DNA from: Planotetraspora sp. A-T 1434 | Lineage (GTDB): Bacteria; Actinomycetota; Actinomycetes; Streptosporangiales; Streptosporangiaceae | Assembly: GCF_025420585.1 (NCBI RefSeq) | Contig: NZ_JAOEGB010000008.1 | Location: forward strand, 1-64,000 | Length of the DNA stretch: 64,000 nucleotides | Direction of reading: 5' to 3' | Shown: piece after piece, positions 42,924 through 50,498 of the stretch | Position numbering within the stretch: the stretch's first letter is position 1 | Layout of the letters: every line of letters starts with the position of its first letter | The notes under the pieces: model-generated | The model's database searches: none | Told to the model about the DNA's origin: nothing | The model's input: the letters and a program-made list of their open reading frames with translations, nothing else | Program-made: the position numbers and the translations under genes

Positions 42924-44375
42924 ATGAGCGCCGTCGCACGCAGTGAAGGCAGCCCGTCCGTCGCGTGGCTGATCGCCGCCGGGATCACCCTGGCCGCGCT
43001 CAACCTGCGCACCGCCGTGACGAGTGTGGGGCCCGTCCTCGACCAGGTCACGGCCGGTCTCGGCATGTCGGGCGCGGCGATCGGGCTGCTGACGACGTTG
43101 CCGGTGCTCTGCTTCGCCGTCTTCGGGGCTGTGACGCCCGCGCTGGCCCGGAGGATGGGGGAGCACCGGCTGCTGCTGGGCGCGCTCATCCTGCTCGGCG
43201 CCGGTCTGGCGCTGCGGTCCCTCGTGGGGACCGCGGAGGTGTTCCTCGCGGCCAGCGTGGTGGCGCTGGCCGGCGGGGCGATCGGCAACGTGGTGATCCC
43301 GACGCTGATCAAGCGGCATTTCCCCCGCCGGGCGGGGACGATGACGACCGTCTACTCGACGGCTCTCGCTCTCGGGACCATGGTCGCGGCGGCCGCGACG
43401 GTGCCCATCGAGCGGGCGGCCGATGGGAACTGGCACGTGGCACTGGGGGTGTGGGCGGCTCTGGCCGCCGTCGCCGCCATTCCGTGGCTTGCGCTGTCGC
43501 GCAGTGAGCCGGAGCGGCGTAATACCCTCGTGCAGACGGGCCGCGGGGGACTGATGCGGAGCAGGCTGGCCTGGGCCATGGCCGGATACTTCGGCTCCCA
43601 GTCGATCATCGCCTACGTGATGTTCGGCTGGCTGCCCGAAGTGCTCCGGGACCACGGATACACCTCAGGGCAGGCCGGTCTGGTCCTCGCCGTGTTCACC
43701 GGCCTGGGCGTCCCGACCTCGCTGGTGGTGCCGGCGCTGTCGGCCCGCATGTCCGACCAGCGGCCGCTGGTGCTGGGCTTCGTCGCCCTCTACGCGGCCG
43801 GGTTCGCCGGGCTGCTCACCGGCCACGTGCTGTGGGTGTGGTCGGTCGCCGTCTCCCTCGGGATGGGCTCCTTCCCACTCGCGCTGTCACTGCTGGCGCT
43901 GCGCACCCGGACCTCCGAAGCCACCGCCGCCCTGTCGGCCTTCGGGCAGAGCACCGGATATCTCATCGCGGGCGCGGGCCCGCTCGTCTTCGGCCTGCTG
44001 TACCAGGTGAGCGGCGGCTGGGCGCTGCCGTTCGGCCTGCTGTTCGCCGCCGTGGCCGCGCAGGCCCTCACCGGCTGGTACGTGGGGGCCCCGCGAGCGC
44101 TGGAGGACGAGCATCACGGCCGTCGCCGGGGCGGCGGCCACCGGCGGGCCGTACAGGACCGCGGGTGGGCCGCCCTGGAATCCGAGGCGGGGCACGCGTC
44201 CCGCGGGGTTCGCGACCGGATCACCACGCCCATCACCGGGCGTACTCGTGCGCGTGCCATCGGCGCGAGGGCGTTGCGTGACGGCAAGGCCGACCCGGTT
44301 CCGTCGCCCCGGCCGCAGCCGGCCCGGCACGCCGTCCGGCGCGGGGACCGTCGCCGGCCCGCTCCTCGGTCCTGA
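42924..44375 (+). CDS. CynX/NimT-family MFS transporter
   Basis: A 483-residue transporter with twelve membrane helices up to about residue 395. The N-terminal LAALNLRTAVTSVGPVL is the signature of the cyanate/2-nitroimidazole exporter subfamily. A 90-residue Arg/Gly-rich soluble tail follows, longer than usual. Start is uncertain among ATG 42891, 42906 and 42924; the last has GAGG 8 bases upstream. The stop codon lies in the first unit of an 11-bp tandem repeat. Confidence 0.85.
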   Translation: MSAVARSEGSPSVAWLIAAGITLAALNLRTAVTSVGPVLDQVTAGLGMSGAAIGLLTTLPVLCFAVFGAVTPALARRMGEHRLLLGALILLGAGLALRSLVGTAEVFLAASVVALAGGAIGNVVIPTLIKRHFPRRAGTMTTVYSTALALGTMVAAAATVPIERAADGNWHVALGVWAALAAVAAIPWLALSRSEPERRNTLVQTGRGGLMRSRLAWAMAGYFGSQSIIAYVMFGWLPEVLRDHGYTSGQAGLVLAVFTGLGVPTSLVVPALSARMSDQRPLVLGFVALYAAGFAGLLTGHVLWVWSVAVSLGMGSFPLALSLLALRTRTSEATAALSAFGQSTGYLIAGAGPLVFGLLYQVSGGWALPFGLLFAAVAAQALTGWYVGAPRALEDEHHGRRRGGGHRRAVQDRGWAALESEAGHASRGVRDRITTPITGRTRARAIGARALRDGKADPVPSPRPQPARHAVRRGDRRRPAPRS

Positions 44376-44404
44376 CTGGCCGCTGACTGGCCGCTGACTG
44401 GCCG
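44372..44404. repeat. Three 11-bp tandem repeats over the MFS stop codon
   Basis: CTGACTGGCCG repeats exactly at 44372, 44383 and 44394; the first contains the stop TGA of the transporter gene. Confidence 0.95.
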
Positions 44405-44486
44405 ATGAGTGGACACGGCAGGGACCGGGTTTAGACCCCGGCCTGCGGGCAGAGCTTGGGTGCAACCCACAACGGAAGGAGGAGGC

Positions 44487-45179
44487 ATGAGCTCGATCGA
44501 ACACTCCGTCGACGTGAATGTCCCGATCCGAACGGCGTACAACCAGTGGACCCAGTTCGAGAGCTTCCCGGAGTTCATGGAAGGCGTGGAGTCGGTCAAG
44601 CAGATCGATGACACGCGTACCGACTGGGTCGTCGAGATCGCCGGTGTCCGCCGGGAGTTCGAAGCCGAGATCACCGAGCAGCACCCGGACGAGAGGGTGG
44701 CGTGGCGTTCCCTGGACAGGCCGCGGCAGGCCGGTGTGGTGACGTTCCACCGGCTGAGCGACGACACGACGCGGGTGACGCTCCAGATGGAGTACGACCC
44801 CGAGGGCTTCGCGGAGAAGGCCGCCGACACGCTGCAGATCGTGCGCCTGCGGGTCAGGGGCGACCTCGAGAGGTTCAAGGACTTCATCGAGTCGCGGGGC
44901 GGCGAGACCGGCGCCTGGCGCGGGGAGGTCCCCGGGCCGCACCAGCGGGGTCCCGGCGGCTCCGAGACGGGGTCCGGGCGCGGAGCCGGAGGGGGGTCCG
45001 GCACGGGTTACGACATCGGCGAGCCCATGCCGCCGCAGCCGGTGAACCCCGAGTATCCGCGTGAGACGCCGCTGCCTCCGCCCGGCACCGGCCCGATCCC
45101 GCCGGCCCCCGGGACCGGCCCCGTTCCGCCCGGCGCCGGCCCGGTGCCGCCGCGTGACACTCCCGGACCGGTCATCTAG
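44487..45179 (+). CDS. SRPBCC (polyketide cyclase/dehydrase-like) protein with Pro/Gly-rich tail
   Basis: 230 residues. Residues 1-145 form a START/SRPBCC domain (IEHSVDVNVPIRTAYNQWTQFESFPEFMEGVESV), typical of small stress-related proteins of actinomycetes that bind a hydrophobic ligand. The remaining 85 residues are Gly- and then Pro-rich, with PGTGPxPP repeats, and probably disordered. GGAAGGAGGAGG precedes the ATG. A terminator follows. Confidence 0.85.
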   Translation: MSSIEHSVDVNVPIRTAYNQWTQFESFPEFMEGVESVKQIDDTRTDWVVEIAGVRREFEAEITEQHPDERVAWRSLDRPRQAGVVTFHRLSDDTTRVTLQMEYDPEGFAEKAADTLQIVRLRVRGDLERFKDFIESRGGETGAWRGEVPGPHQRGPGGSETGSGRGAGGGSGTGYDIGEPMPPQPVNPEYPRETPLPPPGTGPIPPAPGTGPVPPGAGPVPPRDTPGPVI

Positions 45180-45216
45180 CCGGGTCGGTGGGGACCGGCG
45201 CACGAGCCGGAGAATT

Positions 45217-45255
45217 GGAGCCCATCCCCCCAAAAGGGAGGATGGGCTCCTTTCT
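45217..45255 (+). terminator. Terminator after the SRPBCC gene
   Basis: Perfect 11-bp stem (45217-45227 with 45240-45250), with inner CCC/GGG pairs, followed by TTTCT. Confidence 0.9.
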
Positions 45256-45285
45256 GCTATATTCATACGTCGGTTCATCCCATGA

Positions 45286-45324
45286 ATACGGCTTGCGCCT
45301 CCGCGGGGGCGGCGCAAGCCGTAT
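45286..45324. repeat. 14-bp inverted repeat
   Basis: Arms 45286-45299 and 45311-45324 are exact complements around an 11-base loop. No T-tract on either side and no gene end next to it except the SPFH-like remnant on the minus strand, whose frame runs through it. Confidence 0.8.
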
Positions 45325-45359
45325 GGGAGGCCCGTCATGCCGGGCTCGCTCCTGGCTCA

Positions 45360-45513
45360 CTCCTGGCTCAGCTTCCTGGGGGCGGCGCGGGCCGAGGACG
45401 ACGGTGGTCTGCCGCTCGACGGCCACCTGGAGCGCCCTGAGCTGGAGAAGCCCGGGGTGCTCCTCGATCAGCCGCGCGGTAGCGGGCAGCGAACGCGGCG
45501 CGACCGCATCCCC
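45360..45513 (-). pseudogene. C-terminal remnant of an SPFH/slipin-type protein
   Basis: The minus-strand frame from 45513 encodes ARLIEEHPGLLQLRALQVAV followed by ERQTTVVLG, which resembles the end of actinobacterial SPFH/band-7 (slipin) proteins, where a QLR-x-LQ helix is followed by a strand of the VV(L/F)xxP type. A TGA at 45514-45516 blocks the frame upstream and the frame runs on without a normal stop to 45172. No SPFH core domain is present, so only a fragment of about 50 codons survives. Confidence 0.4.
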
Positions 45514-45708
45514 TCAACGGTAGCGGCCGGCAGGCCCGGTGATCGATCCGTTGCCCCGAGGACGCAGGGCGGCCCTTCCGGGCTCCCCGGCAGGCCACAT
45601 GAGGCAGCCCGGGACGACCTGACCTCGTCCCGGACTGCCAGCATCCAAGAGTAGGGCGTCGCCTCCCGGCGCCCGGAAACGGGGGTGCGGGGAGCCCCCG
45701 CCCCGCGC

Positions 45709-45853
45709 TACCGTGCCCGCATGCGATTGATCGTCTCTCCGCCGCCCGCCCGATAGCGGGCGCGCTCTCCGGTGAACCGGGCCTGACCGGCCCGGTCGAT
45801 GGCCGCCGCCCGCATTAGGGGACCTGCCGGCCATCAACCGATGAGAGGCGTCG
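45709..45853 (+). promoter_or_regulatory. Structured leader with an 11-codon leader ORF before the EamA gene
   Basis: TACCGT at 45709-45714 is a -10-like box 6 bases before ATG 45721, which would give a leaderless transcript. The ORF 45721-45756 encodes MRLIVSPPPAR. Its end overlaps a GCCCGC/GCGGGC hairpin; further hairpins CCGGGCC/GGCCCGG (about 45777-45799) and GATGGCCG/CGGCCATC (about 45798-45836) follow before the transporter ATG. This looks like an attenuation-type leader. It fits no riboswitch class that I can name. Apart from this, the hairpins and the SPFH remnant, 45180-45853 contains no gene that I can support. Confidence 0.4.
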
Positions 45854-46735
45854 ATGACGCATGCTTCCGCCCTGCCTGTTCGGCGGGGCCTTGTCCACCT
45901 GTCCATCGCCGCGGCCGCCTGGGGGACCGGCGGCGCAGCGGGCGCACTGCTCCACCGCACCGGCGATCTCAGTCCCGTCGCCGTGTCCTTCTGGCGGTTC
46001 GCCTGCGGAGCGGCGTTTCTGCTGATCGCCGCCCGCGTCGGCCGCCGCCCGGCGAGTCGTCCGTCATGGAGGACGATCGCGGTCATCGGCCCCGCCATGG
46101 CGGTGTGCCAGGCCGCGTACTTCGCCGCGATCGCCGACACGGGCGTGGCCGTCGCCACGATGGTGACGATGGGGGCCAACCCCGTGCTCGTCGCGGTCGG
46201 TGGGCGGGTCTTCCTGCGTGAGCCGTTTAGCCGTACACGCCTGGCCTGCGTCGGGCTGGCCGTCGCGGGCCTCGCCATGCTCGTCGGGGGAGCCGGTCGG
46301 TTCACCCCGGCGGGCGTGGGTTACGCCCTGCTGTCGGCGGCGGGCTATTCCGCCGTCACGCTGTTCGCCCGATCGGCGGGGGACGATCGGGGCCGTGCTC
46401 TGTGGGGGTTCGTGGCCGGAGCCGTCTGCCTGCTGCCCCTGGCGGCGGCTCACGGCCTGTTTCCGGCGCCCGGTGACGCGGGGGCCACGGTGCTGTTGCT
46501 CGCCTATTTGGGGGCCGTTCCGACGGCGCTGGCGTACGGCCTGTTCTTCGCGGGCCTCAGGACGGTGAGCGGCACGACCGCCGCCGTCATCGCGCTGCTG
46601 GAACCGCTGGTCGCCGCCGCGATCGGGGTCTTCCTGCTGCGCGAGCACCTCGCCGCGGCCCAGCTCGCGGGAGGGATCACCCTGCTGGCCGCCGTCGCCT
46701 GCCTCGCGCGGTCAGAGCTGAACGCCGCCGGTTGA
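45854..46735 (+). CDS. EamA-family (DMT) transporter
   Basis: A 293-residue exporter with ten membrane helices in two EamA halves (about 15-135 and 150-288). Family typical features: AAAWGTGGAAGALL in helix 1, ALLEPLVAAAIGVFLLREHL near the end. Substrates of such carriers are often amino acids or metabolites; none can be assigned. It follows a structured leader, and its stop codon lies inside a degenerate tandem repeat. Confidence 0.87.
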   Translation: MTHASALPVRRGLVHLSIAAAAWGTGGAAGALLHRTGDLSPVAVSFWRFACGAAFLLIAARVGRRPASRPSWRTIAVIGPAMAVCQAAYFAAIADTGVAVATMVTMGANPVLVAVGGRVFLREPFSRTRLACVGLAVAGLAMLVGGAGRFTPAGVGYALLSAAGYSAVTLFARSAGDDRGRALWGFVAGAVCLLPLAAAHGLFPAPGDAGATVLLLAYLGAVPTALAYGLFFAGLRTVSGTTAAVIALLEPLVAAAIGVFLLREHLAAAQLAGGITLLAAVACLARSELNAAG

Positions 46736-46820
46736 AACGCCCCCGGTTGAACCTGCCGGTTGAAGGCCGCCGGTTGGAGGCCGCCGGTTGGAGGCCGCCG
46801 GTTGGAGGCCGCCGGTTGGA
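46724..46820. repeat. 14-bp tandem repeat beginning over the EamA stop codon
   Basis: GGCCGCCGGTTGGA repeats four times exactly (46765, 46779, 46793, 46807). Degenerate copies with GCCGGTTGAA extend upstream to 46724 and contain the EamA TGA at 46733-46735. Confidence 0.9.
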
Positions 46821-47007
46821 GGCTGCGGACTGAACACGGCGGTGCCGTCCGCGCCGCCGTACGGCTTGCCCGCCGTGGAACGGGCCGGGCGGCCGTACGG
46901 CGGGCTCGCCGTGGAGCGGGTCCGCCGCGATCTCGGCGCGGGGTGCGACATCCTTTCGCCGGTTACCCGCCAGCGCGCGGTGTCCTATACACTGGCTGGC
47001 GTCGCAA

Positions 47008-47080
47008 GGGGCTATAGCGCAGCTGGTAGCGCACCTCCATGGCATGGAGGGGGTCTGGGGTTCGAGTCCCCATAGCTCCA
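47008..47080 (+). tRNA. tRNA-Ala (anticodon GGC), second copy
   Basis: All 73 bases are identical to the tRNA-Ala at 33625-33697, including the G3-U70 identity pair and the GGC anticodon. CCA is not encoded. Flanking sequences differ between the copies. A strong terminator follows 15 bases later. Confidence 0.97.
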
Positions 47081-47095
47081 CACAGACGGGCAACC

Positions 47096-47126
47096 AAAGG
47101 CCACCCTCCGGGGTGGCCTTTTTCGT
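47096..47126 (+). terminator. Terminator of the second tRNA-Ala
   Basis: Perfect 11-bp stem (47096-47106 with 47111-47121), 4-base loop, then a T-rich run. Confidence 0.95.
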
Positions 47127-47180
47127 TTCCCGGTGTTTCCTTCCTATGTGCGCGGCACAACTCCCGTGAGAGTGCATAAC

Positions 47181-47826
47181 GGGCTCATCGCATTTGGGGG
47201 TGTAGGTCGGGTCTGAAGCCTCCGGCTTCGAGCAGCGATCTGGCGATGTAGTTCGTCAGGTTGCGGAACCCGAGGGCGGAGCCACGGAGGTGCTCGAGCC
47301 GGCCGTTTATCGCCTCGGTCGGGCCGTTGCTGGTGCCGGGGCGGTCAAAGAACGCGAGCACGTCGGCGGCGCGCAGCTTCAGCGTCCGGCCGAGCTTGCG
47401 GATCTCCTTCAGAGCGGCCGGGACGCCGCTGGCGTCGCCGATCACCCGCACGCCGTTGAACCGGCCAGGGTCGCCGATGAGCACCTGCTTCCCCTCGGCC
47501 AGGACCGTGCTGTTGGCGGTATGCCACGATACCCCGAGCCCGGCCGCGACGCGGGCGACGGTGAGGTGGTCGATGACGATGCTCTCCAGCGCCCACCGCA
47601 ACCCGCCGCGCGACAGCTTCGCCTTCGGCGGTGCGGCCTTCGCGGTGTTCTGCCGCCATCGAGGCGGCAGAACGCGGTCAGGTCAGGGGGCGTCGAAGAT
47701 AGCGTGGGGCACGTCGAGGTCTTCCGTCGGACGGTGACCGTAGGAACTCCTATCCTGGAGGACCTCGACCCCCGCCCCCGCGACCGCCGCGCGCATCCCG
47801 GCTCCACCCTCAACTGTGAAGAGCCG
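47181..47826 (-). mobile_element. ISL3-family deletion derivative (about 645 bp)
   Basis: Imperfect terminal inverted repeats of 21 bases (17 matches) at 47182-47202 and 47805-47825, both beginning GGCTC when read inward, bound a transposase gene with internal deletions. A full ISL3 element of this type is about 1.4-1.6 kb. No 8-bp target duplication is visible. It sits between the tRNA-Ala terminator and the start of the 413-residue gene. Confidence 0.8.
47185..47740 (-). pseudogene. ISL3 transposase remnant
   Basis: Three pieces of one ISL3 transposase remain. A short N-terminal piece (CPTLSS...DLTAFCRLD, about 47740-47680) lies in another frame. The middle piece runs from WRQNTAKAA and LRWALESIVIDHLTVARVAAGL to NGVRVIGD. 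After that the sequence jumps straight to GVPAALKEIRKLGRTLK and the conserved C-terminus (FFDRPGTSNGPTEAINGRLE). The missing parts are the zinc-finger region and about 200 residues of the DDE catalytic core. The open reading frame from 47601 encodes 138 residues. The protein cannot be active; the stop codon lies in the terminal repeat. Confidence 0.85.
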
Positions 47827-47855
47827 CTTCCCTGCCCACACTTCAGGAGCCGACG

Positions 47856-49097
47856 ATGGATAACGAGATTCAGCTGATCAGTGACGGCGATGGACTGGCG
47901 GTCATCGGGAATCCGACGGCTGTCGAACGCTTCCTGGTCTCTGAGGGACTGCCGTCGAAGGACCTCGGACTGCAACGGCTTGGATCTGTTCTCAGTACCG
48001 GGGCTGGAGCCGCACGGGCAGGTTCCGAGATTGCCGCCAACTCAGGTCGCTGGGTGAAGCTGACCAGGGAGTCCGCGCAGCTTGTCGACAAGTACGGGCT
48101 GAGGGAAAGTTCCAAGACGGGTCTCAGCTCAGGTGTGCTGAAGGGGAACAACGGCCAGATCAAGGGATTCGTCGAATTCGTGAAGGGGCCCGGATCGCTT
48201 CTGACCAACCCGGCGATTCTGGCTGGTGCCGCGGGGATCATGGCACAGCTTGCGATGCAACAGACCATGGACGAGATCACCGACTATCTCGCCACGATCG
48301 ACGAGAAGGTCGACGACGTGCTCCGCGCCCAGAAAGACGCTGTGTTGGCGGACATGATCGGAGTGGACCTCGTGATCGAGGAGGCCATGACCATCCGAGA
48401 GCAGGTGGGCCGGGTCTCCGAGGTCACGTGGTCGAAGGTGCAGGCCACGCCGGTGACGATCGCACGAACCCAGGCGTACGCGCTGCGTCAACTCGACGCG
48501 CTCGCGGAGAAGATAGAGCACAAGACCAAGATCGGTGATCTCGCCAAGACGTCCAAGGAAGCCGAGTCCAAGGTACAGGAGTGGCTCGCCGTTCTGGCTC
48601 GCTGCTTCCAACTGCAGGACGCGATCGCCGTGCTCGAACTCGACCGGGTGTTGGACGCGGCTCCGGAGGAGCTGGACCGGCATCGCCTCGCACTTCGGGC
48701 TGCACGGCAGAACCGGCTGGAACTCATCTCACGGAGCACCGAGCGTCTGATGGCCCGCATGGAGGCGGCCGCTGACACGGCCAACACGAAGGTGCTGCTG
48801 CACCCCACCACGTCGCGGGCTGTGGTGCATTCGAGCAACCATGTCGAGATCACCGTCGTTGACTTCCACGGGCGGCTCGGGATCGAGCGCGGTCGACAGT
48901 CATTGGAGGCGAGACGATGGGTGGACGCGGCCGCGGAGGCGAGGGACAAGGTGCTCGAGACAGGAGCAGAGAGCGTCGATGCCGCCCGGCGCCTCGGTAA
49001 CGAGACCCTCGACCGGGCCAGATCGGTGACGGGCAAGATCTCCAGCGGGATTGCCGAGCGAGCGCTCCGTCGGCGCGGGGACGACGAGGAAGGCTGA
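47856..49097 (+). CDS. Unknown 413-residue helical protein
   Basis: ATG with AGGAG 6 bases upstream. The N-terminus (IQLISDGDGLAVIGNPTAVERFL) looks like a small alpha/beta unit. A hydrophobic stretch at about 120-135 (AILAGAAGIMAQLAMQ) could insert in a membrane, and it is followed by long amphipathic helices (about 137-310) likely to form coiled coils. A short beta segment at about 325-347 (HVEITVVDFHGRLGI) and a charged helical end complete it. No catalytic motif and no family recognised. Codon use is like the rest of the genome. The ISL3 remnant ends only 30 bases upstream, so the original promoter may be displaced. Confidence 0.7.
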   Translation: MDNEIQLISDGDGLAVIGNPTAVERFLVSEGLPSKDLGLQRLGSVLSTGAGAARAGSEIAANSGRWVKLTRESAQLVDKYGLRESSKTGLSSGVLKGNNGQIKGFVEFVKGPGSLLTNPAILAGAAGIMAQLAMQQTMDEITDYLATIDEKVDDVLRAQKDAVLADMIGVDLVIEEAMTIREQVGRVSEVTWSKVQATPVTIARTQAYALRQLDALAEKIEHKTKIGDLAKTSKEAESKVQEWLAVLARCFQLQDAIAVLELDRVLDAAPEELDRHRLALRAARQNRLELISRSTERLMARMEAAADTANTKVLLHPTTSRAVVHSSNHVEITVVDFHGRLGIERGRQSLEARRWVDAAAEARDKVLETGAESVDAARRLGNETLDRARSVTGKISSGIAERALRRRGDDEEG

Positions 49098-49538
49098 GAG
49101 AGCGGCGACCGTCAGCCACGTGGGCTCCCGTTGGACTGGACCATTGAGCCTCTCGGCTCGATATACCTCGACAGGCTTCACTCGAGTTGTTCTGTCCACG
49201 TCAGCGGCCCGTCTGAGGTCCTTCCGGTGCTCTATCTGTCACGCCTAAGGTCGTCGAGCAGGGTGGCCGCCTCGGCGAAGGCGTCGTTCACGGTCGCGAC
49301 GCGGAGGCGAAGCGTTCGGCAAGGTCTCGGCAGTCTCGGACGCTTCGGGGACCGCTCGCTTCCGCCGCGTACGGCCGGGCCACAGTCCAAGCCGCTGCGG
49401 CAGCGCCTGCTCTTCTTCGGTCTTGGCGGACTCGGAATCGTCGGACTGCCTTATCGGCCATCCGTCCAAATGGCGCCTGCCGGCCGGGTGGCACACGGGT
49501 CATACCGACTGGTCGGTCCGTGTGGCAGGATCGGGCCC
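49098..49538. other. 441-base gap with possible decayed gene on the minus strand
   Basis: No intact gene is supported. On the minus strand, one frame (ATG at 49503) ends CRDLAERFASASRP-stop, and the adjacent frame continues TVNDAFAEAATLLDDLRRDR-stop (about 49285-49232). Joined, they read as one helical protein end, which suggests a frameshifted small gene. The plus strand ends with a TetR-type palindrome and the start of the SCO6745-like gene. Confidence 0.3.
49504..49517. promoter_or_regulatory. TetR-type operator, copy 1
   Basis: ACCGAC-TG-GTCGGT is a palindrome with 6-bp arms, 21 bases before the start of the SCO6745-like gene. With its left flank ATACCGACTGGTCGGT it is identical to the copy at 62442-62457. 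Such ACCGAC/GTCGGT palindromes are typical of TetR-family operators in actinobacteria; no TetR gene is in the window. Confidence 0.7.
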
Positions 49539-50387
49539 ATGGTCGATCCTCAAATCGCTCGTCAGGGATGGCGCCGTCTCGAACCCGTGCACGGCATGAT
49601 CTACTTCGTGCCCGAGGCCAGGGAGCGGTACGCCGCGTTGGGCCTCACCGACTGGCAGAGCGGCTACTTCGCCTCGCGGGCCGCGGCCTTCGGGGCCGCC
49701 TCGCCGGAACTGGTCATCGCGACCTTCTACAACTTCTCGCCTCGTCTCATCCGGAAGGCGCTCCCGGCGGCCTGGGGCGTGGTGAGCCCGGACAAGCTGC
49801 TGGCCGCCCGGCTCGACGCGGCCGACGCGGCCCTTCGCCGGGCGGACATCCACGCCCGTCCCGATCTGGAGGAGACGCTGGCGCTGGCACGCCGCGCGGC
49901 CCTCGCCGCGTGCGAGCGGCTCCCCGGACGTCCGCTGTTCGCCGCCCACGCGGCGCTGAAGTGGCCCGAGGACCCCGTTCTCGCCCTGTGGCACGCCCAG
50001 ACCCTGCTGCGCGAGTATCGCGGCGACGGCCACATCGCGGTCCTGGCGGCCGAGGAGCTGAGTGGTCTGGAGGCGCTGATCCTCCACGCCGCCGCCGGGG
50101 ACATTCCCGTCTCCTTTCTGAAGAAGACCCGGGGATGGAGCAGGGAGGAATGGGCCGCCGGGGAGGACGCGCTGCGGTCGCGCGGACTCCTCGGAGAGGG
50201 GCCCACGGTCAGCGAGCGGGGCCAGGCGCTCCGACGGCGGATCGAGGAGCGGACCGACGAGCTCGCGCTGCCCGCCTACGCCGCTCTCGGTGAGGAGGGC
50301 TGCGAGCGCCTCGCCGTACTGGCGAGAGGGTTCGGCCGGGCGGTGGTCGACGCCGGCCTGCTCACCCTCCCGGCTGATCTGGCCTGA
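49539..50387 (+). CDS. SCO6745-family protein
   Basis: A 282-residue all-helical protein of the actinobacterial SCO6745/SalTs-like group: RRLEPVHGMIYFVPEARERYAALGL, then TFYNFSPRLIRKALPAAW, and a C-terminal winged-helix-like region (RGWSREEWAAGEDALRSRGLL). Function unknown. The frame is open to 49131, but similarity and the ATG at 49539 mark the true start. A palindromic operator upstream suggests TetR control. The stop codon lies in a short direct repeat. Confidence 0.8.
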   Translation: MVDPQIARQGWRRLEPVHGMIYFVPEARERYAALGLTDWQSGYFASRAAAFGAASPELVIATFYNFSPRLIRKALPAAWGVVSPDKLLAARLDAADAALRRADIHARPDLEETLALARRAALAACERLPGRPLFAAHAALKWPEDPVLALWHAQTLLREYRGDGHIAVLAAEELSGLEALILHAAAGDIPVSFLKKTRGWSREEWAAGEDALRSRGLLGEGPTVSERGQALRRRIEERTDELALPAYAALGEEGCERLAVLARGFGRAVVDAGLLTLPADLA

Positions 50388-50408
50388 CGGGGCTTCCGGC
50401 CTGACGGG
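50381..50408. repeat. Direct repeat over the SCO6745-like stop codon
   Basis: GGCCTGACGGG occurs at 50381 and 50398; the first copy contains the stop TGA (50385-50387). Confidence 0.6.
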
Positions 50409-50428
50409 CGTCAGGTGCGGAACGCATT

Positions 50429-50457
50429 GTGCCCGCCCCGGCGCGCGGAGCGGGCAC
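50429..50457. terminator. Hairpin between convergent genes
   Basis: GTGCCCGC at 50429-50436 pairs with GCGGGCAC at 50450-50457, between the SCO6745-like gene and the convergent chitosanase gene. The stem is close in sequence to the terminator of the GH2 gene. Confidence 0.7.
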
Positions 50458-50498
50458 GACTGCTGTGACGGATCCTGCCTACACAGGGATCTGCCTGA

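Noticed and set aside
45337-45654. A 105-codon plus-strand frame between the SRPBCC and EamA genes
   Set aside because: No ribosome-binding site or domain, and it is antisense to the SPFH-like remnant.
45750-45853. Fluoride, SAM or cobalamin riboswitch before the EamA gene
   Set aside because: Short similarities such as GATGGC do not extend to the conserved cores of these classes; only a generic structured leader can be claimed.
33625-47080. tRNA-Ala copies as attL/attR of an integrated island
   Set aside because: No integrase or relaxase in between, the identity stops at the tRNA boundaries, and both genes are complete; simple duplication is at least as likely.
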